In this document: piece after piece, positions 11,153-22,599 of the stretch
Position numbering within the stretch: position 1 is the first letter of the stretch
Layout of the letters: each line of letters starts with the position of its first letter
Assembly (NCBI GenBank): GCA_022702545.1
Contig: JAHRBC010000006.1
Location: 3,623,501-3,687,500, forward strand
From: Phycomyces nitens
Lineage: Eukaryota; Mucoromycota; Mucoromycetes; Mucorales; Phycomycetaceae
DNA length: 64,000 bases
Reading direction: 5' to 3'
Translations under genes and position numbers: made by a program
The notes under the pieces: model-generated
What the model saw: the letters and a program-made list of their open reading frames with translations, nothing else
Database searches by the model: none
Told to the model about the DNA's origin: nothing

Positions 11153-12391
11153 TTATTCATTATTTATTGTCCACGCGGCCAATGGGACTGCTAAATCCTT
11201 TGGTACATCCTTTTGACGAACTACTCGGACGCGTTTCAAAATGGAGCTTCCCTTTTTCTTTAGTGACTGGGAAGCAAAATCATCAACAAGATCTATAAAA
11301 GTCTGGAGCTATTGAATATAATAAGGTGTATTAATAAAAGATATAGAATTTTAATATGAAAAACTATGCTAAAATAATTACCTCGTCACTTCTCCAGCTA
11401 GGGCGAAAGGCCTTTACCTTATCTTCTCCATCAGTCTCATCTTCAGACATGGTTTCCTTTTGGAGGGCATGGTCGCAATTTTTCTGCCCATCTCTCTGTC
11501 AATCTGGTCTCTGTACTTGTTGTATGCCTTGATTCGGCGACGAAGAATCTGTATATTAAGTGTGTAAGAAAATAACAGTTTTATATTGATTAAAATATAA
11601 ACTTACCGTAACAGTTCGCTGTCGTCTTCTGCATGCAAGTCTTTTTCTGTCTGCAGCCTCTGGGGTTCGCTGGCGCTGGCGCACCTGGTTGACAAAATGG
11701 TTTTTTACCATTTTGGCAAGATCATTCAAAGGGATCGCCTTTCCTGCCTCTTGTCTTCCCAAGTAGGTGATCAGCCTTATGGCCAGTGCATTGTTATAGC
11801 TACTGTTGTAGTAGCTAGTCAAGGACCACCCTTGCTTGGCATCATTCTCCATTATCTTGACAGGGTTGTCACTGGTGAAGTTTGGGTGCTTGATATAGCC
11901 ATTGATTAATTTCTATAAATTGGTTTTAGATACTCTTCTTATTGATTTTATGTCTAGTCAAGACTTACTGAGATCTTTGGATATCTCTTTCCAACAACAT
12001 AGGGTTCCTCACCCCGAGGTACCAAACTGGCCACTGCAATTGTTCTTGCAGGAGTATTTCCACCAGACAAAATATCCTTGATGCTGATTTGGCCAGTGAC
12101 AAGTCTATCAATGACCTTCTCAAGCTGCGAAATTGACGTCTTGCAATCACCCACTTCACTTGCAATTGTCTTGTTTTGATTTTCAAGAGAATCCATCTTG
12201 ATATTTGCCGAGTTTAGCAAGCTACGGATTTCATTATCATCCTGGTAATTGGATGTCTCTTCTGCTGTTACAGTGGCCGAAGTAGATGCAGTGGTAAGTT
12301 CACTGTTCTGGACATTAGCCATAGCACTACGCATAATAGATGCATAGATAGGACTACTGGTAGAGATTTTGGAGATGTCAAAGTTGTTCAT
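11153..12391 (-). CDS. CACTA-1 accessory protein (RPxWxSxE family), frameshifted
   Basis: Predicted exons on the minus strand are 12391-11969, 11912-11607 (306 bp), 11548-11382 and 11308-11153. The N-terminal exon includes a coiled-coil-like stretch (SLENQNKTIASEVGDCKTSISQLEKVID). Exon 2 is a conserved, charged domain and exon 3 ends RPSWRSDE before a GTAATT donor. Exon 4 is short and ends AAWTINNE. Exon 3 is 167 bp and lacks one base in an A-run near 11480 relative to the sister genes, which shifts the frame before MSEDETDGED. I do not recognise a known family. Its constant pairing with a TNP2-like transposase suggests a TnpA-like DNA-binding or targeting partner. Confidence 0.75.
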
Positions 12392-13498
12392 TTTCTATAT
12401 GAATAAATGTTTAAATGACAATTATTAATATTTTATCTTTATGATATTATAATGTTTCTTACAAGTAAAGAAGTATAATGAACTGTTACTGATGTTTATT
12501 CTACAATATATAATCATATTTTACAATGACTTGCTTAAAACTAATTAGTGTCTTTTATTGATTAAATAAAGCGTCTAACTGTAAAATGAAAATGATGATT
12601 ATATTATGTTTTTGGGATTATTGATTTTAGAGACCGCACTTTTTTTAGGGGTAAACCACCTTGGAACTCAAATTATTTTTTGTTCTTTCTCTTTTGCCTC
12701 TTGCTCTTATACACATACTGGTAATTATTTTATTCTTATTATTTTATGTAATTACTTAATAATTTTACCATTATCTTTACAGATCATCAACAAGCTTCTT
12801 CTCTTTGGTCATTTTACATGGTTTAATAACATAAAATAATATTTGCTCAAAGCTTCTCTTTACTAATGACTTGATGCCTCCAGTCATCACGGCTTTGCAT
12901 GTCACTCAATCTTGTAATCAAACATCATGGTAAGCTATTATATTATTACAAATTATATATATCTCTTTACTTATACATATATAACTATGTTCTATTCTCT
13001 ATTAGATATATTAAGAATCTCATCCGCATGCCTGAACAAACAATCACACAGGTAAGAAAACCGCTGATAATATAGTATATATGAATATCTAGAATACTAA
13101 TAACTTTACAATTCTTAGACAATCTCAACTGACAGCTAATATGCTGAGATATTCTCATGAATCTATCAAGTAGTCCATCTACTCACGATATCAACATTGT
13201 AAGTACAACAGCAAATAATTTGATCCACTACGATTATTTAATTAATCTTTGCTCCTATTACTATTAAATAGCACCATTCTTCTCCAAGACAGTACCCAAT
13301 ATCTATCAGGTAGGAACTTGTTGGTCTTGCTAGATGCAAAATATCAAACAATACTCTAGAAATAGCATATATATTATTATTATATGATTAGAGCATTCAT
13401 CTAGAAATATATATATTAAATAAATAAAAAATAAATAAAAAACAATTTATTTTTTAAAAATCAACAAATGAGGCTTGTATGTAAACGTATGATATGGT

Positions 13499-13640
13499 GC
13501 TTTTCAGTCTAAAAGACATTATTTCCCTTTGCTTTTCAGTCTAAAAGACATTATTTCCCTTTGCTTTTCAGTCTAAAGACATTATTTCCCTTTGATTTTC
13601 AGTCTAAAGACACTATTTCCCTTTGCTTTTCAGCCTAAAG
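13499..13640. repeat. 32/31-bp tandem repeat, about 4.5 copies
   Basis: The unit is GCTTTTCAGTCTAAAAGACA followed by TTATTTCCCTTT. The first two copies are 32 bp and identical, the next two are 31 bp with one A lost, and the last is partial. It lies about 340 bp inside the right end of CACTA-1, where CACTA elements often carry transposase-binding subterminal repeats. Confidence 0.9.
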
Positions 13641-13979
13641 AGATGAGTTACTGAGGTTAAAAGTAAAGGATATGAATAGATTGTAAATCGCGATATTGCG
13701 ATTAGCTTTATATGGCACAAAATACAATAAATAATAGGCTTACTCGACACGAAATATAAAATAAACTAGACCTCTTTAATAACAGAAAAGTTGGGGGGTA
13801 TCAAAGGTTTTTCAAGCGGAACTAAAGACCTATTTCTCTGATAGACCAGGCGTCATTCCCTATAGTATCATTCATATTTGTATGGTGGAGAAATATAGAT
13901 TGAAATAACAATAAATCGATGATGGTACTTTAATACTACAGATATTTCTCCACCATAAAATCGTATACTTTTTCCAGTG

Positions 13980-15373
13980 GGAACTGCAGTGTAACTGTTA
14001 GAGCGTGGCATTCGGTGCATTGTATACTCTATTTCTGTGGCAATCTCAATAGCCTGTTGGATGGATTGGGGCGCACGAATGCACAAGGCGTGCTGGAGGC
14101 TAGGAGAGATCTTGTCCATGAAGAAATCGAGTTGCAGAGGGTCGGTAAAGATCTCAGCACGGTGGAGTAATTCTGCGATCTTTGGTCCGAATTCACGCAT
14201 TGGCATGCGTCCTTGGTGGAGCGACTTTAGTTCTGCCAATGCAGACCGTGAAGGGTAAGTTCCTCCCCCAAAGTGGTAGAGGAAATTGGTTTTCAGTGAA
14301 GACCAGTTGTGGCGAACCTCGTCTGTGAGGCCAGCTAGCCAGTTGATGGCCGGCCCTTCAAGTCTGGCGTCAAGCTCGTCTAGACGTTCCTCTTCGGTAA
14401 ACCCAAGGTAGTTGCATACGCGTTCGTAGTGCTCCACCCATTGCTGCGCTTCTGCAGCATTGCCGTTGCGAAATGACAAGATACGGGTACGACGTCGACG
14501 GTCCTGAAACTTATTGTAGTCGTGGGGAGCAGGTGGAATAGTTTGCGTGGCCTGTATGGCCTGGCTTCTGGTGGTTTTTGCCAGAAGCTCCTCTAGATCC
14601 TTTATACATTTGGCCTGTTGTTCCAAAATGTTGTCTGATGCGCCCTCTGGTGTATCCTTTTCCGTGCCTAGAATGCTCTGGATGACCTTCTTTGGTAGTT
14701 GTAGGTCGTAGCATGTGTCTAGGGTTGGCCATTCGTAGTCAACAATCATCATGTGTAGAAATGAGGGGTCTTTCTCTGCAAGCCAAGTCAGTTGGCGTGC
14801 GACATCCTGTCGTTCCTCATCCAGTTGGGCGTCTAAGAGCTGCATGTTCTCTTCAACAGCTCTCCCGTTCTTTATGTGCTCTTGAAGTATTGAATTCATA
14901 GGCCCACGAAGTGCCTGGGGAATCATGGGGAGAGTGCTCTGTATGGTAGTAACCTGTTCTAACAATCTGGCGATTTCTGCTTGTCTGATTGATCGACCTT
15001 CGCGAATGTAGAACTGGATATCCTCATACTGTTTCTTCAGGAGTTCAAACTTCCACTTGAGAACCATGAAGTCCTCGGGTTCGGCAAACGACAAGCCAGC
15101 ATCCAACACCATCTGAGCTGTGTTCGACAGCTTGACAGAGTCGTCCAACGGCTCAGGTCTCCATCCCGCAAATCGGGACTTGTTGGTCTCGCCAAAGGAG
15201 CCAGGTCGTTCCGGAGGAGCTGCAATGCGTTTAAAGGTTTCCGAACGGGTACTGTCGCGGCTACGCTCAGGTGTCTTTCCTTTCTCCTCCTGTCGTTTAG
15301 GTGAAGAGGGTCGGGGGCCCACGTCCACCTCCTTTGGTTGACGGGCAGTGTCAGACGAGTCAGTTGAAGCCAT
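13980..15373 (-). CDS. gag: Gypsy-1 Gag part (5' portion of gag-pol)
   Basis: The ATG at 15373 lies 42 bp from the 5' LTR. The N-terminus is charged and probably disordered (KRQEEKGKTPERS). A long helical, coiled-coil-like middle follows, then a retrotransposon Gag capsid domain (FRNGNAAEAQQWVEHYERV ... LEGPAINWLAGL). The true frame runs to 13980, where CACTA-1 is inserted; beyond that point the reading frame enters the transposon TIR. Joining to 7035 with one GGA copy removed continues in frame as TAVPT-PLPLGQ. Gag would form the cytoplasmic virus-like particle. The zinc knuckle is on the other side of the insertion. Confidence 0.9.
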
Positions 15374-15415
15374 GCTTCTCCACCAATGTAATATTTCTTA
15401 GGGATCGGGGTTTAA

Positions 15416-15539
15416 TGGTAGCGAACAGTAGTTCAGAGTGGAAAAAGAACCCTGTTTTATTTTTTCAATTGTTCTGACTATTTATGTGGCTTTTATAATC
15501 ACTATCCTAATTTGGATTTACTGTTTCTGATTCATTACA
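15416..15539 (-). repeat. Gypsy-1 5' LTR (124 bp)
   Basis: This is the partner of the LTR at 3613-3736. It is followed on the minus strand by a 42-bp leader and the gag ATG at 15373. No obvious TGG-type tRNA primer site follows it, so priming may use another mechanism. It is a very short LTR. Confidence 0.93.
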
Positions 15540-18500
15540 CGGCGAGAGGAGTGGGAACAGCTACCGAAACGGTAACATAACTGCCGTTTTTTCTGATTTT
15601 AGACTGCTTTTTCTCCGCAGATTGTGGTTGAAAGGTAATGTCATCGATCCCGATTCATAAAAGTCGCATGGAATCTCTTTTCCTCTGGCAATGAGGTAGT
15701 TGTAGTACCATAGAAAGGGCTCGTAAAATTTTAGGTAACGTTGTTTATCGAAATGAGCATTTTATTTGGTGTTGAAGATGTTGCGCATTCTTGAGAAAAA
15801 TAATTTTTGTCCTGTGTGAACGAAACGGTAACATAACTACCGTTTTTGAAACCGAATTTTTGTTTTTGACATTATTAGCTGCTTTATTTTATTTGGTGTC
15901 CGTATAATAATATAAAGAAGTATAGAGAGGGCATTATAAAGAATGAATTATAGAATAGAGAGGCTACTCATGGTGACGCGTCAATTATTCTTGAATATGT
16001 AGTACAGTGCAATAAAATAGAATTATTTCCGTCTGGTAGGTATTGATTGAGTCGTTGATGTTGGACGTCATCTACATTAACAACTGCAAATGTCGGTTGT
16101 AGTATATAGCCCGTTGTACAAAGTACGGGCTGCTACTTTATTTCTGCTACATACAAGTCATCGTTTGCAATGCCGTGCTCCTTCATGAGTTTTTTCTAAA
16201 GTAACAAAGTATTGACTAGAGTCTTAATCTCTATACTAAAAGTAGAGATGAACAATACTAATGAGCTGGTTTTCATTAGTTATATTGTGATTACTAGGTA
16301 AGCATGTACAAATAGCAAGTGATTCTTACTTTGTGTTTTTACTAATACTATATTTATTTTCTACAAGGACAAGGGGGTGTTGGGTGGTGATTGTTGGTGC
16401 TAATCTTGCCGATTGGGTATTTAAATGAAGAATGCAAAGTTGAATCCGTCCAATGATGGACATTAACAATGACAGTGGAAAAATCAACCTCCATAGCATT
16501 CAAATCAGTATGTCACAGGTAATAACTAAACAGAACTTCATTTATACTATTCTTATGCCATGTATAACATTAATATTTAAATAGAAAAATTGACTGAAAA
16601 GCTTACACAGTTGGTCACCACTTCTCCCATTGAAAATATCCCAAAAACGAGCTTTAGTATATGTATGTGGTTACAAAAGTTTAATATTATGATACATACT
16701 CATTGCTATATTGATATAGCCGCGAATTTCAAAGTATCTAATGAGCTTATCCAGTTTACTTATAATTCTCTCTATGAATTGAGTGGAACAGCTTTGTAAT
16801 GGGCCTCGGCGATTTATTATATGAAAAAAGGTGTGTCAGGTAATTTTGAATAGTTTATAAGAGACCGAGATATAGTCTTGCTATAAACTTGTTGGGAAAG
16901 TAAGTTGCGCAGATTCTTAAAGTGTATCTTATGGAAAAGGTAATAATCGATTGTAACAACAATAAAATACTATACTATGATTTAACTTGTGTTTTTATTT
17001 TATCTGGCAACGCAAAAGTTATATTAAGATACAAGGGCCATTCCTTTGTTCACAATGTAAAGGATATGGTTATTATCCATGCTTGGCAAGTATCGGACAG
17101 CAAGCTATTTTATTAATATTTTTACCAAAAACCTTTGCAGTCAAATGAAGATTGATCAACCCAAAGGGATATTCAAAAGTCAATAGTTTGTTAAAGTGTT
17201 TGGTTTGTATATATTTTTCATTTATTATAAATGGATATTTGGTATAAAAAGGGATCTATTGGACAAATACCTTGATTAGCTTGGTAAGTTAGCAATTGAT
17301 ACAGGTGGTGGTCTCAAAGAAAAGAGTAAACTTCATTTACATAATATGCTTTATCATTAAGATCAAAAAATACGGCACAAGAGAACCCTAGAGAATAACC
17401 TTTGTTTTTGTTAATATTTTTCTCAAACCATCCTTTGACTATGAATCGCGGCATCAACTAAAAGCATGGTCTTATATTATCAAACACTATTTAATTGACG
17501 AGAACACTATCCTATGGCCATAAAATAATATAATGGTCTATCTCAGAATCAATATAAATATTATAGAATGCTGTGCACCAAAAGACTTGGAAAAGGCTTT
17601 ACAATCAATAACCAAGCTCATAAATAAATAATAGAGAATAATAAAGTAAGTTGACTCTTTAATATATGTTTTGAATACACATTATAGTTAATACAATATT
17701 ATTTATCACAATATAGCAGCAAAGTGCAAGTCGTTCTTTTCTTTTTTGAAGATGAGATGTTGCAACTTGGTGATGGCGTCGAATTAGCAATCATGACAGA
17801 TGTGCAACGGGTGATTGCTTTGTTGATCATCTATTGCTAATCTAATGCCAATATAATATTTCTACTCTTTAATATAGCTCTATACCGCCAAAAACGAGTA
17901 TTGTGTAAGTGCTAAGCAATAAAACAAGGGTTTAAGATTGTTCTTTTAGGCAACTCTTATTGGCCCCGTTGCATTTTTAGCATATGCTTAGTGTGCTTTC
18001 TTTTTCTTTTTCTTTTTGCTTCTCTTGTCTTGTCTTTGCAATGACTCTTTGAATTAAAACCAAATGAGCCTCCTTCATGTAAGATCGGCACGGTTATAAA
18101 CACCTGATTGACATCCCGATTGAACCATCTTTAGCTCGATTACCTTTGATTTAGGAATGAAATGCAGCTCGCTCTTTTTCCCCAGAAACAAAAGAGCGAA
18201 AACTTTTTACGGCTATATTACAATACGGTTTGTCCTTTTTACACTTGGCAATCTCTGTAAGATATACACTTTTCTTTTCTAATGAGCTGATTACTCTGTT
18301 TGCTACAATGAGATTCGAATCAGTTTTGAATCTCATGATTTGAATATGCCAAAGTTGATTTTCTATGGTAAGACGATTGTCTAATAATTATATTATTCTT
18401 CAACTAATTTTACCACACATATTCTATTGACCTCCTATTACATATAGTGTTTATTTCTGGAGATCCCTTTCAGTATAATCATTCAAAACAAAAGGCATGG

Positions 18501-19254
18501 TATAGTAATTGACAAGCATAATATATACTTGTATGCAGTACAAAATAATGTACTAGGTTTATATGATCGCTTCTTTTTCTAACCACAATGAATTTTTAGC
18601 AATTCATAAATGCTAAGGATCATCTAATGTATATCAACGTAGTATTATCATGCGTGTATAACTTATAACAAAGGTTTGTACTATATATATGCTTTGTAAT
18701 ATTAAATAGCATTAGTTTTTAGTATTTTTTCTATAGTAATTGTGCGCATAATACAGTATGAATTAAATCGAGACATGCTATAATAAAGAATAAACCATTC
18801 TTTCAAAAGAATGGTTGTAAAAGAATAGCAGAACCCATTATCAAATAGAGTACTATAAAAGAGAAGCTATAGTGTATAACGGAAGCATTTTTGGTTGGAT
18901 AAAAAAAACGGTAGTTATGTTACCAAAACAGTAGTTATCTGCCATTTTTTTATTAGCAAAAAACGGTAGCTACTACCAAACTCGCCTTACACAGGGTCAT
19001 ATCCACCGTTTTGCCCCACCAAACAAACGGTAGCAATGTTACCAAAACGGCAGATAACTACCGTTTTTTTAGTGAAGAAAAATGGTAGTTATGTGACCAA
19101 AATGGTAGTTATCTGCCGATTTTCGCCACTATAAAAACGGCAGCTACTACCAAATTCGCCTTACACAGAGTCATATCCACCGTTTTGCCCCACCAAAAAA
19201 ACGGTAGTTATGTGACCAAAACGGTAGATAACTGCCGATTTCTTAGCCGTAGTG
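15540..19254. mobile_element. CACTA-A, non-autonomous CACTACGG-family element
   Basis: The left end starts CGGCGAGAGGAGTGGG; the terminal CACTA was separated or lost where Gypsy-1 lies. The right end is CTTAGCCGTAGTG. It is nearly identical, in inverted orientation, to CACTA-B. Both ends carry many inverted copies of an ACGGTAGTTATGTTACCAAA-type repeat; the right end has an extra tandem block compared with B. The interior (about 15900-18880) is AT-rich. Two short frames, 16590-16799 and 16922-17116, are identical in copy B, but I see no recognised domain and do not call them genes. The right end abuts Merlin transposase coding sequence at 19255. Confidence 0.9.
18890..19254. repeat. Subterminal inverted-repeat array of CACTA-A
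   Basis: Repeated blocks pair ACGGTAGTTATGTTACC with its complement every 25-50 bp, spaced by A/T runs and a CGCCTTACACAGRGTCATAT spacer. The array is duplicated about once relative to CACTA-B. Such arrays are typical transposase-binding regions of CACTA elements. Confidence 0.85.
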
Positions 19255-19776
19255 GATATTTAATTGCTATGGGGGTGTATTATCCAAGAAACCACCCAAT
19301 TTTTACTTGTTCTGGTGGAAGCCCCATGGGATATATCTTTGAAAGAGATAGGGGATTCAGCTACAAATGCAGTGGTACAAACATCCAAGGACAACAGTGC
19401 TGCAGAAGAGAGAGAAAAACAGAAAGAATAGATTCTTTCTTTGCCAAGAGACATCTTCCTGTAAATCTGGTCCTAGAAGGCATGTTTTACTGGTTAAACA
19501 ATATCCCAAGAATGACAATCAGTAGCATGCTTAGGTGTTCTCCAGAAAGTACCAGAAATCTGATTTCTGGGATCCATCAGCTGATTCAAATGGATCTAAT
19601 GAATGAAGACATTCAAATTGGTAAGTAATATAATTATTTATTTATATATGATCTATATACTAATATAAAAAATAGGTGGATTAGACAGCAATGGTAATCT
19701 TATCATTGTTGAAATTGATGAAAGCAAGTTTGGCAAGAGAAAATACTACAGAGGCCACCGTGTTGAAGGTGTTTGG
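19255..19776 (+). pseudogene. Merlin/ISXO2-like transposase, N-terminal half
   Basis: Coding sequence begins directly at the end of CACTA-A, so the start codon and the first zinc-ribbon residues are missing. Visible parts are a Cys-containing ribbon (FTCSGGSPMGYIF ... YKCSG), helical segments and, after a GT-AG intron at about 19622-19676, the first catalytic motif EIDESKFGKRKYYRGHR. CACTA-2 interrupts it after GVW at 19776. The ISXO2/IS1595-like DDE domain is characteristic of eukaryotic Merlin elements. It is broken at both ends here. Confidence 0.85.
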
Positions 19777-21292
19777 CACTGGAAAAATATATGCAAATCA
19801 TGGAAATAACAGGTGTTGGTTATTGGGATATTATGTAACATAATAATGCTTGACAGCATAATATTATAGAATGCCTAGCTGACATAATATTGGATTTTTG
19901 CCCAAATGGTATTGATTACTTTGTCATTATGAAAGGGAGCTTAGGTACATTATCTGTGTGCGAACCTTAATTGAAAGCCAAGTATCTGTAAAATTACAAA
20001 TATAGACTACTAAAAACCCCATTTATAAACCACCTGGATTCAAGAGGGCTGTTATTTTCTCAATTCTAGGTGGTTTTGGCTGCCTATTGATTCATTCTAT
20101 TGGATCAATTGCTTCAACAACACCTGGTATTGATCGGATTTTTAAAAAAACACATTTGATATTGATTTTGTTTTGGTAGGATATAATAATTTAGTATATT
20201 TTATTATAATATTTTTATTTGTAAAAGCACTAGTAATAATATAATCTCTTGCTCTGGACTACATGGTCTTAATCTAATAATACGTATAATGGTTCTTGCA
20301 GACCATATTTTATTTCCTACCTGAAAAACATGGATTCTGATTATATTTACCTGACCAAGTTTTATAGTCTAGCAATTGAATAAAAGAGCGCATTTTAGAA
20401 TTTTTGTTATAGCATTTGATAGAATTGAAAGGCAAGGTACTTACTTGGCAATCGGGTATTTCATTAAATGAAAGAAACAAGAGTATACTGATATAAACAA
20501 GCCAGTATATATTCATATGCTTATAATAACGGATACATTTGGGCATGGATATACTATAATTAATATTAGAAAAATATTTTTAACAAGAGAAATAACTCAA
20601 AATACATACCTTTGGCAGTTGAATAAATGGATATTGGGTTTACTAAGAGTATACAATGTAAACTGTAATTATGTTAGAGCAATGTATTTTTTATAAATGA
20701 GAAAGTAAAGAAAGGAAGAAATACATACATGGGTGCAATAATAGCTTTTTTGATAAACATGGATTATAAAATGATATCATGGCAAGTCGCAGCTATTTGA
20801 AAATATTATGATAAGAGACATGACCGTGTAAAGAATATGATTGATAGTAATTACCTTTTGTATAAAAGAAATCTGATGTTTGGTACCCTATGTGTATATA
20901 ATGTAAGATGTGAGAATTTTAGGTGATATACTTACATAGTGTTAAAGAGCAGAAAAGGAATAAAAGAATAGAAAATAAAAATAATTATTAAAATATCTAT
21001 GCCCCCTGAAATACGCATGGTCATTCTCTCTTGCTTTGAAATCGGAGAGTCATGTTAATTATACATTGAAAGTGCCCAAGAAAAAGGTTTTGGTCTATAT
21101 ATTAATAGGAATTTGACTCCGTCATGGTTTATAGACAAAGTATAATAGAGTCTTTTATATTCTTATTAATATCTATATATACTTCTTTACTCTTTCAATA
21201 AAGCTAACCATCATCTTCTTTATCATGTAAGTTCATAATGGGCTATCAAAATACATTATATATACTAATTTATTTATTGAATAATTAAGAAA

Positions 21293-22478
21293 ATGGCACC
21301 AAGAATCAATACCGCCAGAAATGCATCTGCAAATGGATCAATGTCCAGACCATTGATCAATACTGTCACCAATGGCCGTGTAGGACCTGTTCGTCCTTCT
21401 CTTGCTCCTAGACAAGATATTGTTGGAGTTTCCAGAGAGGAATTTGATAACATTGTCAACCTCTTGTCCACCTTGGACAAAAAAATGACAACCATGTGCA
21501 ATGATGTCGGCACACTCAAGGATAGTGGAAGCAAGATGATGACTTCCGTGGATGGTCTTGTCTTCGATGCAATGAAGAGACAAGAATCTCCTCAGTTGGC
21601 CGGTCCACAGGCTATCCAGAGTGATAATTTTGAGATCCAACTGCGAGATGTTGTTGGCAACAGCAGAAACCCAAAGATCTCGGTAAATATTAAAAGTAAA
21701 CACTGCTTGAATCATTATTAATCAATATAAACTAGAAACTCATTCGTGATCGCCTCAGAAACATGAATCTCAACACTGATGATCCCCAAAAAATAAGTGA
21801 GAATGACGCAAAGATGACTTGGGATGTCAGTGTTGGGTTGTCTGATGAAGTCAACAAGAATGTGGCAGATGACTTGTTGGTGTATCTGCGTGGCCAGAGT
21901 GAGTCTGCCTTTGTTCCAACAAAAGAACTATGTGGTATGATAGTTAACAACTATTACAACTGCATGGCCAACAGCAAGCTCTCGTTGGAAGGCAAACTAG
22001 CCAAAAAAGAGGCAAACAGAAGAGGCAATCGCAAGACAGACGTAGGTGGCTCTATAAAAAATAAGAGAAACATAAATATATTTATCATTATATTTTTTAG
22101 CTCTTCAAGAGACGGAAGAGAACATTTGCCAAACACAAGGCCGCCTCAATCGAAAAGTTTGGGAGAGACTACAGTGGCGTCTTTTATAGAGATGTCATGT
22201 CTGATGACGAAAGTGATACAGACACAACTGTAACAGTGCTTCGCCCAAGCTGGCGAAGTGATGAGGTAGCTATAACATATATTTCCACTTTTATTATATG
22301 TTTAACAAAGAAAATATTTGGATAGTTGAATGAGTTCTTTGACTTTCTCGATACTCTTGCAATAAGTGATTTGGGAAAGAGAGCAGGCCAGCTGAAGGCT
22401 CGCCATCACGTAGTTGTATCAAAAGCAATTCCTCGTGGCTTAGTAGCCAAAATGCCCGCGTGGACAAAACGTGAATAA
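21293..22478 (+). CDS. CACTA-2 accessory protein (RPxWxSxE family), 337 aa
   Basis: Exons are 21293-21682, 21736-22041 (306 bp), 22101-22265 and 22326-22478, all joined in phase 0 with GT-AG introns. The N-terminal 130 residues are basic then amphipathic (NLLSTLDKKMTTMCNDVGTL). Exon 2 begins KLIRDRLRNMNL and ends in a basic NRRGNRKTD. Exon 3 starts LFKRRKRTF and ends MSDDESD...LRPSWRSDE. The last exon gives LNEFFDFLD and ends PAWTKRE. No known domain is recognised. The family occurs in all four TNP2-type elements of the window. The role is inferred as an accessory transposition factor. Confidence 0.82.
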
Positions 22479-22599
22479 ATAATTACTTGCATCTCTCATT
22501 CCTATACTTTCATTAATATTGTTTTGAATACACAAGTATTGTATGTTTTATATAAGATAGTGAAAGATAATAATAATAATAGAAAAAAGAAAAAGAAGT

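Larger units (their letters stand above)
7036..13979. mobile_element. CACTA-1 (two-gene, TNP2-type) inserted in Gypsy-1
   Basis: The element is 6,944 bp, bounded by imperfect 22-bp inverted ends: CACTGCAAAAAATACCCG on the left and, reversed, CACTGGAAAAAGTATACG on the right. It is flanked by a 3-bp TSD, GGA (7033-7035 and 13980-13982). Removing it restores the Gypsy-1 gag-pol frame. Inside, the transposase gene (+) and accessory gene (-) are convergent, with ends about 85 bp apart. The outer 7041-7613 and 12392-13978 are AT-rich with no convincing gene; the latter holds a 32-bp tandem array. A solo LTR interrupts the transposase. Confidence 0.95.
3613..15539 (-). mobile_element. Gypsy-1, Ty3/gypsy LTR retrotransposon split by CACTA-1
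   Basis: Two 124-bp direct repeats (3613-3736 and 15416-15539) with TG...CA ends on the minus strand bound a gag-pol frame. The interior is split by CACTA-1 at 7036-13979; removing it and one 3-bp duplication leaves a roughly 5-kb element with a single open gag-pol frame. The expected 5-bp duplication of the whole element is not seen: the outer flanks are poly-A on the left and CGGCG on the right. The right flank is the inner part of a CACTACGG terminus, so Gypsy-1 landed next to or inside the end of CACTA-A. Confidence 0.93.

Noticed and set aside
12606..12839. 77-aa hydrophobic ORF inside CACTA-1
   Set aside because: Isolated, AT-rich and with no counterpart in CACTA-2 to CACTA-4.
13499..13640. 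CRISPR-like array
   Set aside because: Units are directly adjacent without unique spacers and lie inside a eukaryotic transposon.
16590..17116. Two small proteins (69 and 64 aa) identical in CACTA-A and CACTA-B
   Set aside because: Identity is expected because the copies are near-identical throughout. There is no codon or domain signal, and they lie in AT-rich sequence.
18151..18336. Small minus-strand ORF in CACTA-A
   Set aside because: In CACTA-B the matching stretch is open on the opposite reading and no domain is seen; a chance frame.
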